Shown: positions 9,271-17,919 of the stretch, piece by piece
Layout of the letters: each line of letters begins with the position of its first letter
Position numbering within the stretch: position 1 is the stretch's first letter
Source of the DNA: a virus
Virus record (IMG/VR): IMGVR_UViG_3300032313_000342
Span: 1-35,867 of that record
Strand: one strand, 5' to 3'
DNA length: 35,867 bases
Position numbers and translations under genes: made by a program
The notes under the pieces: model-generated
Seen by the model: only the letters and a program-made list of their open reading frames with translations
Database searches by the model: none
Told to the model about the DNA's origin: nothing

Positions 9271-12200
9271 TTACCGTGGTGCTGAGAGTTGGGCGATGAC
9301 TGGGGCAGCGTCCTTGTTCTTGGACGCCTCGGCGAGAATCTTCGTATTGCGTGCGACTTCAAGCTGAGCCTTGAGGGACGGGTTGTCGTTGCCGCGAAGT
9401 ATGCGGAAGAACGTGTCGATGCCCCCCTTGCTGCGAGAGTCAGAGGCATCGACGCCTCTACGGTCCTGCTTCGTTGAGTCGAGTGCTGGCTTCAAGTCCT
9501 CTTGGAGTTGGGCTTGGAGGTTTTTCTTGCCCTGCTCGAACTCTGGGGTGCCCTCGCCGAAAGCGGACTTCAGCTTTTCGAGGTCTTCTTGGAACTTCTG
9601 GACTGGGCTTTGCTGCTCAGCACCGGGGATCGACTCGTTGAGCTTCCGCATGGCGGACTTGAACTTCTCCGGGTCGCTCGCGCCGCCCTTGCCGTATGCT
9701 TCTTCGATCTTTGCCCTCTGCTCTTTAATCTTGCCGCCGAAGTCGCTGGCACTCTCACCGCCGAGAGCCTCGTCTCGCTTGCGTCTTGCGTTAGCCCTCG
9801 CCTGATCTGCCTGATCTTTCGTGATCCTCTTCTCGGGATCAGTCGAGTTTGCAGCTTCTTCGATCTTCTTCATCTGCTCTTGGAAGACTTGCTGAGGAGT
9901 CTTCTCAATGCCGAGAGACGAGAGGAGATTGTCGCGAGCCGTCTTGACTGCACGGTCGAATAGGGCAAGCTGATCAGCATTGCCCTTGAGCTTCTCTCGC
10001 ACCGCGTCGAGAGGCTGGCCTGCCATGTCGAACTGGTCTGCAATGTTGTCGATTGCACCGGAAAACTCCTCGAACGGAGTCTTGGCGACGCCAAGCGACG
10101 ACATAAAGTCGTCTCGAAGCTTTCTGGCCGCAGAGCCAGCCTGCTCCTGAGAGATGACGTTCTCGCCTACGGCGTCGGCAAGCTTGTCTTGAGCCTCTTG
10201 CAACTTCACGATCGAAGGCTTTTGAACACCAAGCGACTCCTCGATGGCGGTCTTGCTCTTCTTGATCGCCTCCTGATACTCCCTGAACGCATCCGGCGAC
10301 AGCGACGCCTGAATCTCAGCCATCGACTTGCCCGTCACGCCAAACGCGTCGTTGACCTTGTCGACACCAGCCTTCAACGCCTGAGCGGGCGTTGCGTCGA
10401 GACCGGCGGCGGATCGCCTGTCCATGTCGAGCTTATTCTGTGCCACTGCGAGCTTGGCCGGGTCTTTGCCGCCGCCGAAAGCCTCGTCGATCTTCGCCTG
10501 ACGTTCACGTAGCTGACCTCCGACGTCGGCACCGGCACCGAGAGCCTCGTCTCGCTTTCGCGTGGCGACGGTCTTCGCCCGATCGGCCTGCTCTTGCGTG
10601 ATCCTCTTGTTGGGGTCCGTGGCGTTCACCGCGTCGTCGATTTTCCTAATCTGTTCGTCAAACACTTCCTGCGGAGTCTTCTCGATGCCAAGAGAGGCAA
10701 GAAGGTTGTCACGAGACTCCTTCACCGCCCGGTCGAACGCCGCAAGTTGCTCGGCGTTGCCCTTGAGCTTCTCACGAACGACGTCGATCGGCTGGCCTGC
10801 GAAGCCGAACTGCTTTGCGATATTGTCGAGCGACGACGAGAACGTCTCGAAAGGAGTCTTACTTACGCCGACGGCAGAAGCGAAGTCCTCTGCGGCCTTC
10901 TTGAGTTCCGCATTCATCTCGTCGGTGTTTATCAGGCCAGACTCGGCAGCTTTCTGGACGTCACGGCTCCGCTCCTGAAGCTGAGACTGAGCAGATTTTC
11001 CGACGAGGGTCTCGCGGGTTTTCTTGCTGAGGTCCGCCCTCGCTAGAATCTTCTCGGAATCGGTCAGCGACTTATTATTGTTGATCTTCTCCAGTTCCTT
11101 CTCGAACTTCTGAACTGGACTCAAGAATGCGTCGTCGAGTGCCTTGCGAATTCCCTCTGCGAATGAAGTATCAAGCTCGATTTCGATCTTGTTCTTGCGA
11201 TCGAACTCCCTCTTAACCTCCTCAGCCGCGATGGACGCCTGCTCTTGAGCGTTGGTCGAGTCGAGTTCCAGCTTGACTGTCTCGAATTGGTCTCTTGAGA
11301 TCAGGTTCGCGTCGAAATCTGACTGATTCTTCTCCTTCTTTTGCTTAATCTCCGTAGCGAAAAAACCTTCCTGCTGCTTCTTTTTGATCTCTTCAAGAGC
11401 CTTTATGTACTCAGACTTGTACTCAGCAGCCTTGGCCTTGATCGCGTCAGAGGTTGGAAAGAACTTGTCGTCGATGACAGTTCCGGCACCGATGTCTCTG
11501 GTTGATTTCGTTGCAGCTTTCGCCGCGTCGTCGAGTTGCTTGTAGAGTTCGAGATTCTTCTTCAGAGCGATTGCTGGACTGTCGTCCTTGTATGACTTCA
11601 GGTTTTCTCTAAGGTTCTCGGAGTTTTTCTTGGTTTGTTCGTTGAAATCTTCGAGCGTTATCCGTCCCTCTGACAGTTTCTTCTGAAGTTCCCCGAAGCC
11701 CTCCTGAGCAGCCTTCGCCGCAGCCGCACCCTCTGATCCATACCTTGCAGATTCAATAATAAGTCCGTTGATCTCTTCCCTTGCTTCTGTTACCGACTCC
11801 TTAATCTCCTCAAACGCAGGAGCCTTCGCGCCTTTGAACTCGGCGGCAGCACGCGAAGCCTCGGCAAGCTCTTCTACCGATGCACGGGCTGAGTCGATCG
11901 ATTCCGGTGCGTCTTTGAACCCAAGGAAAGACTTCGCCAGTCCGTATGCCCACTTGCCAGCCCTGACGAGTACCGTCGCCAAGTACGTGATCGCCGCGCC
12001 AACAACAGCGAGCACCCCGACAGCGATGGCGATCGGACCCAACGCCGCAGCCCACGCTCTTGCAAAATTAACAGCGGCTATCAGCGAAGTCGCACTGGCT
12101 AGCGAAATCGCAGACGTATAGACTCCCCACGCGGCGGCACCTGCCGCGACATAGATTACAAGCTGTGCGAGTCCTGCCAGAACATAGCCAACTGCCGCCC

Positions 12201-14535
12201 CGAAACCCCGGACTGCAACACCGGACAGGCTCAAGAGTCCAGTAAATTCTTCCGCTGGTCGCATAGCCGCCGCGAGGCCTGACGCGAGACTCGCTGCGCC
12301 CGCGATAAAATCCTCAAGCGGCTTCATCGCCGCGTCGAAGCCAGCCTTGATGCTATCAAAGATAGCAGCGAACAAAGCAAATGCCTGTACGGCAGCGGCA
12401 ACCTGAATGACCACCGCGACCATGCGGAGGAAGATGTTGATCACTCTTCCAACCATCTCAATGATGATCGCAAGCGGCTTGCTGACGTCGGCGAGCATAC
12501 TCGCAAGAGGTGCCAAGGCAGAAGAAACGCCGCCCTTCACATCTGCTGCGAAGTTGTTGAACGCCTTCTGTAGCTCTACGAACGGAATGAGAAGAGTCCT
12601 TTTGAGGCTCTTTCCTGCAAACGCCAGCCTGTCGAACGAGGCCTCGACGTCGAGCAGCCTCTGAGTATCAAGGGAGTTCAAGGCTCCGCCAATTCTCGCG
12701 AAGTCCTGCTCGATCTCTTCAAGCTCCTTCAAGGCTGGAAGGATCATTCCTCCTGTTCGCCCGAACAAGTCCATCGCGATCGATGTTCGTTTCGCTGCGT
12801 CTTCGACCTTAGACAACTCTTCGGCAACAAGTCGGAATGCCTCGTCAGGTCTTTTTTCCTTGATCTCTTCCGCCGATATTCCAAGCTTGTCAAACGCGAT
12901 CTTTGCTTCTCGGACGCTCTCCGTGTTGAACTGTCCGGACTTAATCTTGCTCAGGTTCTGATAGAAAGACTGCTGAGCCTTGCCGAGCATTCTCATGCTC
13001 ACCTGAGTATTGTCGGCGGCGAGCTTTAGCTTCTCCATCTCCTGAGTCGTCGTCCCGAACCGCTCAGCCATCTGGTCGAGAGACTGAGTGGCAACGCTAA
13101 GATGCTCAAGTTCGTGGAAGAACTTCCCAGTCGCGACCGCTGCTGCCATCGCACCGACGGCGGCGAGCGGGAACGTAGCCGCGAGACCAGCGATCGCCGT
13201 GGACGCTCCGCCTGTCACTCCTGCTGCAACGGCAGTCCCGGCGGCATAAGCCCTCACGCCGCCAGCAAGCGCGCCGAACATCACTGAGGTTACAGCAACG
13301 CGGGCCGCGAGTGCTGCAAAGCCGACGCCTGTCGTTTTCTCATTTGAAGCTGCGGTAACCAAACTGAGAACGGTCTGAATTCGCGTAAGCCTGTCAATCA
13401 AGCTGGCAGAATTTGAGACGATCGAAGTGATGCCTTGGCCGAGCCCCTGAAGCACCATCTGGAAGAACTGCGTGGCAGTTGATGAGCTATACAATGCTCC
13501 TGCAACAAGCCTGTAGGCCGACGTCGTGGCCGTCGCACCTGCGGCAACACCGGCAAGAGCCCCTACGTATTCAGCCCCTCTTTCAACATAAGCCTGAGCC
13601 TCTTCGCTCATTCCGGAGGAGGCAACCTTCGCCGCAGTCACAACGGCAGCGTATACGCCGATCGAGGTTGCCGCCGATGCGAAAGCACTCGCGAGGCTCC
13701 CTACCGTTACGGCAGTAGCCGCCGCGCTGCCTCCTGCGGCGCGGGAGAGCGTGCCGATGCCCCCAAGCTGAGTAACGAACGCCCGGAAGCCAGCAACTGA
13801 CGCCGACGCTGCGGCAGGAAGAGATTCTCTATACGTTTTAACGAGAGTCTCGGCAGCGTCATACGATCTGCCGACGGCAACAACTGTTGCCTCCGCCGCG
13901 TTCGAGATTCCCTTAAACCCATCCTGACCAGCCTTTGATATCGCGGTTGCGGCGTCGCCTATCGCATTCACCGCGTTAGCGGTCTGGTTTGACGCGCTCT
14001 TGATTTCGGCATATGCCTTCGTCACGCCGCCAACCATTGCGGAGGCGGAAGAGCGAAACTGATCGAAACGCTCAGCACCTTCGACAACTTCCTCGCCGGA
14101 GCGAGAGAACAACTCCCTAGAGGTGCTTGCGAACTGCTTCACTACGCCAGTCGCCGTAGAGAGGTCCGTGGTGTCGGCCTTTACCTCAATCTCGGCAGGC
14201 TTGTCTTTAGAAATCTCTTCGACGGCTGATGATACGGCAGACGTGTCTGCCGTGAATGACACCGAGGCGAGCTTGTCTGCCTCGTCAATCGCCGTCTTCA
14301 AGTCGGTCACGTCTGCGTCGATGCGTATCGACTTCTCGACGTCAAGCTTGTTGAGAGCCGCGTTAGCTACAGCAACCTGCGCGGACAGGACTGAGTTGAA
14401 CTGCCTTATGTCTTCAGTCGCCCCAGTAATCTGCTCACGAAGGCTCTGGAAGAAGCTGATCGCATCTTCCACGCCCTTCTGGAGACCGCCCGTGTCGGCA
14501 GTGAACTGGGCGACAATGCTGCCAACAGTTGCCAT
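9271..14535 (-). CDS. tail tape measure protein
   Basis: A 1754-residue protein that would span the tail lumen, set tail length and take part in DNA ejection. The N-terminus (VGSIVAQFTADTGGLQKGV) is typical of tape measures. A TP901-type core lies at about residues 485-665, with LKLAADNTQVSMRMLGKAQQ and FGRTGGMILPALKEL. Residues about 665-930 contain long hydrophobic Ala/Gly-rich segments expected to cross or disturb a membrane. From about 950 onward the protein is charged, Lys/Glu-rich coiled coil with a large internal duplication. The start has GAGGGG seven bases upstream and follows the GT chaperone stop by three bases. Using the common rule of about 1.5 angstrom per residue, the tail would be near 260 nm (inference). 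Confidence 0.93.
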   Translation of the reverse strand: MATVGSIVAQFTADTGGLQKGVEDAISFFQSLREQITGATEDIRQFNSVLSAQVAVANAALNKLDVEKSIRIDADVTDLKTAIDEADKLASVSFTADTSAVSSAVEEISKDKPAEIEVKADTTDLSTATGVVKQFASTSRELFSRSGEEVVEGAERFDQFRSSASAMVGGVTKAYAEIKSASNQTANAVNAIGDAATAISKAGQDGFKGISNAAEATVVAVGRSYDAAETLVKTYRESLPAAASASVAGFRAFVTQLGGIGTLSRAAGGSAAATAVTVGSLASAFASAATSIGVYAAVVTAAKVASSGMSEEAQAYVERGAEYVGALAGVAAGATATTSAYRLVAGALYSSSTATQFFQMVLQGLGQGITSIVSNSASLIDRLTRIQTVLSLVTAASNEKTTGVGFAALAARVAVTSVMFGALAGGVRAYAAGTAVAAGVTGGASTAIAGLAATFPLAAVGAMAAAVATGKFFHELEHLSVATQSLDQMAERFGTTTQEMEKLKLAADNTQVSMRMLGKAQQSFYQNLSKIKSGQFNTESVREAKIAFDKLGISAEEIKEKRPDEAFRLVAEELSKVEDAAKRTSIAMDLFGRTGGMILPALKELEEIEQDFARIGGALNSLDTQRLLDVEASFDRLAFAGKSLKRTLLIPFVELQKAFNNFAADVKGGVSSALAPLASMLADVSKPLAIIIEMVGRVINIFLRMVAVVIQVAAAVQAFALFAAIFDSIKAGFDAAMKPLEDFIAGAASLASGLAAAMRPAEEFTGLLSLSGVAVRGFGAAVGYVLAGLAQLVIYVAAGAAAWGVYTSAISLASATSLIAAVNFARAWAAALGPIAIAVGVLAVVGAAITYLATVLVRAGKWAYGLAKSFLGFKDAPESIDSARASVEELAEASRAAAEFKGAKAPAFEEIKESVTEAREEINGLIIESARYGSEGAAAAKAAQEGFGELQKKLSEGRITLEDFNEQTKKNSENLRENLKSYKDDSPAIALKKNLELYKQLDDAAKAATKSTRDIGAGTVIDDKFFPTSDAIKAKAAEYKSEYIKALEEIKKKQQEGFFATEIKQKKEKNQSDFDANLISRDQFETVKLELDSTNAQEQASIAAEEVKREFDRKNKIEIELDTSFAEGIRKALDDAFLSPVQKFEKELEKINNNKSLTDSEKILARADLSKKTRETLVGKSAQSQLQERSRDVQKAAESGLINTDEMNAELKKAAEDFASAVGVSKTPFETFSSSLDNIAKQFGFAGQPIDVVREKLKGNAEQLAAFDRAVKESRDNLLASLGIEKTPQEVFDEQIRKIDDAVNATDPNKRITQEQADRAKTVATRKRDEALGAGADVGGQLRERQAKIDEAFGGGKDPAKLAVAQNKLDMDRRSAAGLDATPAQALKAGVDKVNDAFGVTGKSMAEIQASLSPDAFREYQEAIKKSKTAIEESLGVQKPSIVKLQEAQDKLADAVGENVISQEQAGSAARKLRDDFMSSLGVAKTPFEEFSGAIDNIADQFDMAGQPLDAVREKLKGNADQLALFDRAVKTARDNLLSSLGIEKTPQQVFQEQMKKIEEAANSTDPEKRITKDQADQARANARRKRDEALGGESASDFGGKIKEQRAKIEEAYGKGGASDPEKFKSAMRKLNESIPGAEQQSPVQKFQEDLEKLKSAFGEGTPEFEQGKKNLQAQLQEDLKPALDSTKQDRRGVDASDSRSKGGIDTFFRILRGNDNPSLKAQLEVARNTKILAEASKNKDAAPVIAQLSAPR
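9640..10893 (-). repeat. internal duplication in the tape measure gene
   Basis: Two related blocks of about 155 codons lie at roughly 10430-10893 and 9640-10113. Shared landmarks are AGQP[IL]D-x-VREKLKGNA, FDRAVK-x-x-RDNLL-x-SLGIEKTPQ-x-VF, and TDP-x-KRIT-x-[ED]QAD followed by RKRDEALG. They are about 260 residues apart and clearly paralogous but not identical, so the duplication is old or the copies are under selection. Confidence 0.8.
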
Positions 14536-14538
14536 CGC

Positions 14539-15167
14539 TTAGCCCCTCAACTTCATGAGTTCGCCAAGCATCTGCCCTGAGGTCTGCTGTGGCTTCCGGC
14601 TCGACGGCATGATCATCTCCTCTTCGAGGTTCTTACTGCCCCATGCCGTGCAAAGAGCCGTGGCAAGTCGAGCGGTCTGTCGCCACTCATCTCCCCACGG
14701 CTCTATGAGCCAAAAGCTCTCCCATTCCGCCAACTCTTCGGCGTCGCAAGACTCCAAGAGTTGCCTGTGCGTCATCCCGAGGGCCAGTGCCAGTCGAAAC
14801 TCGAAACGCCGCCTCGGACGGCTTAGGAGTTTCCCGCCATCTCCTCGACGTCGTCCTTCGTGAACCGATTCAATTTCATGCAAGCCGTGAAGAGCTTGTC
14901 GAGGACAGCCGCCGACTTCTCGCCAAGCTGAGGAATCTCAGCCTCAGTGAAAAGACGATTGCCTTCCTCGTCACACAAGCACTTAGCCACGAGCTTCGCG
15001 CGGACCATATCGACCGACTTGTTGCCGCCGACGAACTCTGCCTCGAAACGGTCACGCTCGGTGCCGCTCATCACCCTGATCTTCACGGAGCCGCTCCACT
15101 CAGGAACTTCCATGTCGATCATCTTCTTGTCGTCCGCCGCCAGAATCGCTGCCTTGCTGAGAGCCAT
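14539..15167 (-). CDS. GT tail assembly chaperone, made by -1 ribosomal frameshift
   Basis: Frameshifted product of the G gene, predicted 209 residues: 113 from the G frame, then 96 from the -1 frame ending at 14539. In lambda, gpGT bridges tape measure and tail tube subunits during assembly and is absent from the virion. The T part contains GMTHRQLLESCDAEELAEW followed by a short aromatic segment with IEPWG, the pattern of phage minor-tail T/DUF4035-type proteins. The -1 frame is open from 14883, but its first codons lie inside the G gene and read as noise, so independent initiation is unlikely. The slippery heptamer GGGAAAC sits in the correct phase three codons before the G stop. The tape measure gene follows immediately, which is the conserved order. 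Efficiency of frameshifting cannot be judged from sequence. Confidence 0.88.
14808..14835 (-). promoter_or_regulatory. programmed -1 frameshift signal (slippery heptamer plus hairpin)
   Basis: The minus strand reads G GGA AAC in the G-gene frame at 14835-14829, a canonical X XXY YYZ heptamer. A spacer of six bases follows, then a hairpin at 14822-14808 with stem GCCGTC / GGCGGC (one T-G wobble) and loop CGA. The zero-frame TAA lies in the spacer. Heptamer, short spacer and compact stem match the lambda-type G/GT arrangement. Confidence 0.9.
14823..15167 (-). CDS. tail assembly chaperone G
   Basis: A 114-residue protein, the unshifted product of the G/GT locus, expected to coat the tape measure protein in the cytoplasm until tail tube polymerisation. 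It contains a beta-rich first half (MEVPEWSGSVKIRVMSG) and a helical second half ending KLNRFTKDDVEEMAGNS, common in tail assembly chaperones. The ATG at 15167 has AAGGAG five bases upstream, and that Shine-Dalgarno site overlaps the stop of the tube-like gene. It sits between tube-like genes and the tape measure gene. The call rests mainly on context plus the frameshift signal, since G proteins diverge strongly. Confidence 0.85.
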   Translation of the reverse strand: MALSKAAILAADDKKMIDMEVPEWSGSVKIRVMSGTERDRFEAEFVGGNKSVDMVRAKLVAKCLCDEEGNRLFTEAEIPQLGEKSAAVLDKLFTACMKLNRFTKDDVEEMAGNS

Positions 15168-15169
15168 GC

Positions 15170-15598
15170 CTACTCCTTGTATCCAGACAATTTAAACGTG
15201 ACACTTCCCCTCACGTATTCACCGACGCTCGCATCGAGATCGACCCTAGTCAGAATAGCCTGATACGAGACAAGCACATCCCCAGTATCTCTTCCGCTGA
15301 AGTCTCTCTCTCGAACAGTTAACAACTTTTTCAAGCCGATCGCGTCTGGCAGTGCGTGCATCTGCCTGCTGATCGCGAAGAACTCAATGGTGAGTTCTCC
15401 GGGGTCAGCGACGCATGAATCCACCTCCCTCCAGATCATCTTCCGGTCCGTGTTTTCCGGATCGGAAGTGAACTGCGAGTCCATGCTCGTCAAATCGACC
15501 TCGACAGCAGACGAAGCACTCCTCTTAAGGCTAGTCACAGCGAAGGCGTTGCTGCCCCAGCTAATACTTAGGCAATGAGAAGAGAATGGCTCTGCCAT
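15170..15598 (-). CDS. tail tube-like protein, second of two tandem paralogues
   Basis: A 142-residue beta-rich protein. It aligns by eye with its upstream neighbour: a start of type I-x-[WF]-G-x-x-x-F-x-x-T, then a block E[IV]D[LV]TS[LM], a central ELTIEFF / QLNVEFI strand, and an end of type VGE-[LY]-[IV]-[KR]-GS-[MV]-[ST]-[LF]. Major tail proteins of siphophages have this size and place, right before the G/GT chaperones. Its extra loop near residues 45-60 (DPENTDRKMIWREVDS) is absent from the neighbour. Only four bases separate it from the upstream stop and no clear Shine-Dalgarno site is seen, so it may be translationally coupled. Which paralogue forms the tube is not resolved. Confidence 0.65.
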   Translation of the reverse strand: MAEPFSSHCLSISWGSNAFAVTSLKRSASSAVEVDLTSMDSQFTSDPENTDRKMIWREVDSCVADPGELTIEFFAISRQMHALPDAIGLKKLLTVRERDFSGRDTGDVLVSYQAILTRVDLDASVGEYVRGSVTFKLSGYKE

Positions 15599-15602
15599 TT
15601 CA

Positions 15603-15974
15603 CTAGTTCTGAGTCAGACGCAGCGACATGGAACCCTTGATCAACTCGCCGACCTGAGCCGTCACGTCCGCAGAGGTGCAGAGAGCGGCGGTAGGCAGGC
15701 CAGCCGTGAAAGCCGCGTTACTGCCAGTGCCGTCGATCGACCACGTAATCGAAGCCGTGGAGGTCATGTTGGGCAGAGTCAGGCCGATGAATTCGACATT
15801 CAACTGATCTCCGTCGCGGATCGAGCCGAGGCGGTACGAACGGAACGAACCGTGGGCACTCTCAAGCGACGTGACGTCGATTTCGGGAGTCGCCTTTTGC
15901 ACAGCGATCTGGGTCGCGGTGAACTTGGTGCCGCCAAACGAGAAACCAATACCCTGCGAAGATTCAAATGGCAT
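15603..15974 (-). CDS. tail tube-like protein, first of two tandem paralogues
   Basis: A 123-residue beta-rich protein with a near-ideal ribosome site (AAGGAGGG eight bases before the ATG), the strongest in the tail block, which fits a highly produced tail tube subunit. Landmarks are GIGFSFGGTKFTATQ near residues 8-22, EIDVTSLESAHGSF near 31-44, QLNVEFIGL near 58-66 and a C-terminal VGELIKGSMSLRL. It resembles the next gene in layout and in several short blocks. It follows the tail-terminator-like gene and precedes the G/GT chaperones, the usual slot for the major tail protein. Alternative: one paralogue is the tube and the other a tube-decoration or initiator subunit. Confidence 0.7.
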   Translation of the reverse strand: MPFESSQGIGFSFGGTKFTATQIAVQKATPEIDVTSLESAHGSFRSYRLGSIRDGDQLNVEFIGLTLPNMTSTASITWSIDGTGSNAAFTAGLPTAALCTSADVTAQVGELIKGSMSLRLTQN

Positions 15975-15995
15975 TTTATCGTCCCTCCTTGGACG

Positions 15996-16391
15996 TCAGA
16001 CAGTTTCGGTGAAACGGACCTCGTAGACCTGATCAACCCTGTACAGTGGTTTGGCCTGTCCATCGAACGGACGTTCCATGTTGTCCTGCTCGGAGACGAG
16101 GGCCGTCGTGACTATTTTCACGCCCTGAGAGTCGCCCGTAAAGTTGTCGCAAGCGATGCGAATCGAGTCGGCGATGTCTTTTGCTTGGCTATAAGTCTCT
16201 GACACGATTGCGACAGAGAACGTCGCAATTGGGACTCCAAAATTCCCGGTCAGTCCACGCTCACGGCGGGTGCCGGTTCGCCTGTAGACGACAAGAGGGA
16301 AGGGGGCATTCTGGACGGCCAGCACCGGATAGATGCCAGCCGTCGTCGCCGAGTCGAGCCTCTCCCGAAGCCACTTTTCAGGTGCCGCCAT
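15996..16391 (-). CDS. DUF3168-like tail terminator / tail completion protein
   Basis: A 131-residue protein, expected to cap the tail tube and join it to the head connector. The family pattern is visible: PFPLVVYRRTGTRRERGLTG in the first half, then a strand (IATFSVAIVSETYSQAKDIA) and helix DSIRIACDNF, a GVKI strand, an acidic SEQDN turn and a final LYRVDQVYEVRF strand. I placed the start at the ATG at 16391, which has GGAG seven bases upstream and overlaps the previous gene by 14 bases; an upstream extension in the same frame reads as Arg/Ser-rich noise. Position between the gp10-like protein and the tube genes agrees with the call. Confidence 0.8.
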   Translation of the reverse strand: MAAPEKWLRERLDSATTAGIYPVLAVQNAPFPLVVYRRTGTRRERGLTGNFGVPIATFSVAIVSETYSQAKDIADSIRIACDNFTGDSQGVKIVTTALVSEQDNMERPFDGQAKPLYRVDQVYEVRFTETV

Positions 16392-16782
16392 TGATCTGCT
16401 CCGCGAGCCGCTCTTCCATGAACAAAACGCCTTCCGACGCGTAGGCGTCGAAGGTCTCTTCGAGGACCGCCTCAAGCTCTTCTTCGGAGACCCACCTCAG
16501 GACGCTGCGGCCTCGCGTCCGGGGGCGGATCACACTGTCGAGGGCTGGGTTGCCAGCGGTCTCGACCTCCTGCTCGTAGCCGACAGAAGCAACGTCTTCG
16601 GATGACTCGTATATCACCGAATCCTTCAGCTTTCCGCTGTAGCCGAGAGGCGTAGCTGCCCTGAGCCGGGCTGCGAAGACTTCTGCCGCCTCGTCGAGGA
16701 CGAGGGCACGATCGATCGACGAGGAGAGCTTTTTTATCTCCGCGATAACCTCGCTCAGTCCAGTTACCTTCACTCCATTCAC
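16378..16782 (-). CDS. HK97 gp10-like head-tail protein
   Basis: A 134-residue protein of the HK97 gp10 / neck type, which helps join head and tail. The pattern is an amphipathic helix at the start (GLSEVIAEIKKLSSSIDRAL), a helix with EAAEVFAARLRAATPLGYSGKL (family form A-x(3)-TP-x-x-[TS]G-x-L), and a beta segment with SVIYESSEDVASVGYEQEVE. The GTG at 16782 overlaps the previous stop as GTGA and has AAGGAG eleven bases upstream. An upstream extension in frame reads as noise. Gene order (connector, joiner, gp10-like, DUF3168-like, tube) is the standard siphophage neck order, which strengthens the call. Confidence 0.78.
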   Translation of the reverse strand: MNGVKVTGLSEVIAEIKKLSSSIDRALVLDEAAEVFAARLRAATPLGYSGKLKDSVIYESSEDVASVGYEQEVETAGNPALDSVIRPRTRGRSVLRWVSEEELEAVLEETFDAYASEGVLFMEERLAEQINGGT

Positions 16783-17117
16783 GTCGTCACCCGCTCCTTG
16801 CACACGAGTGAGTGTTCCTCGCGATTGTTCTTCTCCGTGACCGAGACGATGTCGAGCGTGCGGGCGGGGCTGCGGCTCGTCCACAGGACACGCATTCCAG
16901 ACGTCAGGCCGGGAACGTATCGGAATCGCACCGTATGAGTCGCGATCGTGGCAAGCTCTTGGCTGAGCATCGCTTCGCTCGCCGTCAGTCCCTCGACGGC
17001 GGCTCGTCGCGTGGCGAAAGAGGCCCACGTGGCAGTCGACTCGCCGTAGGCGTTTGTCGCTTGAGTCGCGACCTGAATGGTCACAGCCTCTCGCAAGTCT
17101 CCTGCCCGGAGCGTCAT
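16779..17117 (-). CDS. phage head-tail joining protein (SPP1 gp16 / HK97 type)
   Basis: A 112-residue head-closure protein that would seal the connector after DNA packaging. It shows the compact beta-barrel pattern of the family: LREAVTIQVATQATNAYGES at the start, a WASFATRRAAVEGL strand, then THTVRFRYVPGLTSGMRVLW and TLDIVSV. Normal family length is about 100-120. The ATG at 17117 overlaps the previous stop as ATGA, and GGGGG lies eight bases upstream. A much longer in-frame extension exists upstream but is Arg/Ser/Pro-rich shadow of the connector gene. Context is between the gp6-like connector and the gp10-like protein. Confidence 0.85.
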   Translation of the reverse strand: MTLRAGDLREAVTIQVATQATNAYGESTATWASFATRRAAVEGLTASEAMLSQELATIATHTVRFRYVPGLTSGMRVLWTSRSPARTLDIVSVTEKNNREEHSLVCKERVTT

Positions 17118-17740
17118 CGGTACTGCCCCCAGTTGATCGAGCCGAGGAGCATATCCACGGCCATCGGGACCGGGTTCAACGCGCCCTGAACGATCGACTC
17201 GCGATTTGCGTACCATCCGCCGACAAGCAGGAGAATCGCGTGACGTGCCGGTGGTGGCACTGAGCGTCCACTGTCGCCGTACCCCGCCCAGTAGGTGATC
17301 GTGACGTCGTTCTCCGCACCACGGCACGGGGGCCACGTCCTGTTCCACTGGGGACGGATCACGGCAGGCGTCGAGTCCCTGTCCTGACGGAAGTCGGTGA
17401 AAGGCACAGGAGAGTAGACGCCGTCGCTGGGAACGTATGTCACGACAATGTCGCCAGTCGTGATCGGAGGGCGGGGAAGCTCGATGTCCCAGCTTGGGAA
17501 CGCGTCCAGCTTGATCTGCCACTGCGAACGAATAAGCGTCCTGTCCGACACGGTCTCGACGTGATACCTCGCCGCAGAGATTAGCCCCACTATGTACAGA
17601 TCGTCGGCGTCGAAGTCCGGGTCGATGCGAAGGTGAGACTTGGCTTCGGCCAACGAGACAGGCTCGACGACCGGCTCCGTGATTCTGCGGATGGACCGGT
17701 ATCGGAGACTCCTACGCTGGACTAGCTCGTAGTATTTCAC
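17114..17740 (-). CDS. gp6-like head-tail connector protein
   Basis: A 208-residue protein of the HK97 gp6 / phage connector type, which docks on the portal ring. The family opening is clear: EPVVEPVSLAEAKSHLRID (about residues 21-40), then DFDADDLYIVGLISAARYHVE, the typical pair of helices. After these come QWQIKLDAFPSWDIELP (the W-x(5)-FP...I-LP turn) and a C-terminal PPARHAILLLVGGWYANRE helix, also typical. The start codon is GTG at 17740 overlapping the previous stop as GTGA. It opens the neck cluster. Confidence 0.87.
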   Translation of the reverse strand: MKYYELVQRRSLRYRSIRRITEPVVEPVSLAEAKSHLRIDPDFDADDLYIVGLISAARYHVETVSDRTLIRSQWQIKLDAFPSWDIELPRPPITTGDIVVTYVPSDGVYSPVPFTDFRQDRDSTPAVIRPQWNRTWPPCRGAENDVTITYWAGYGDSGRSVPPPARHAILLLVGGWYANRESIVQGALNPVPMAVDMLLGSINWGQYR

Positions 17741-17919
17741 GGCTTCGCTTTCCGCCTTTCGACAGTCATCGTCGCCTGCTCGACCTTGATCGACCTCGAC
17801 TCTTCAGTGATGGGCTTGGCAATGCCGTCGGAAATCCAACCCTTAGCAGTGACGTCGAAGATTTCGACGACGTCGCCCTCCTTGTGCCAGCCCCAGTCCT
17901 TCAGCATCTTGATCTTCAT
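17737..17919 (-). CDS. 60-residue conserved phage protein
   Basis: A small basic protein beginning MKIKMLKDWGWHKEGDVVEI, with a predicted SH3-like beta barrel pattern (short strands with GW and GDVVEIFD turns). I have seen small proteins of this layout between capsid and connector genes of many phages, but know no function. The ATG at 17919 has GAGG eight bases upstream and overlaps the glycosyltransferase-like stop as ATGA. The stop overlaps the connector GTG. A head-fibre or capsid-stabilising role is possible but unsupported. Confidence 0.65.
   Translation of the reverse strand: MKIKMLKDWGWHKEGDVVEIFDVTAKGWISDGIAKPITEESRSIKVEQATMTVERRKAKP

Noticed and set aside
14836-14883. Independent start of the T chaperone at 14883
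   Set aside because: The codons before the slippery site read as Arg/Gly noise inside the G gene, while the frameshift signal explains expression of the T frame.
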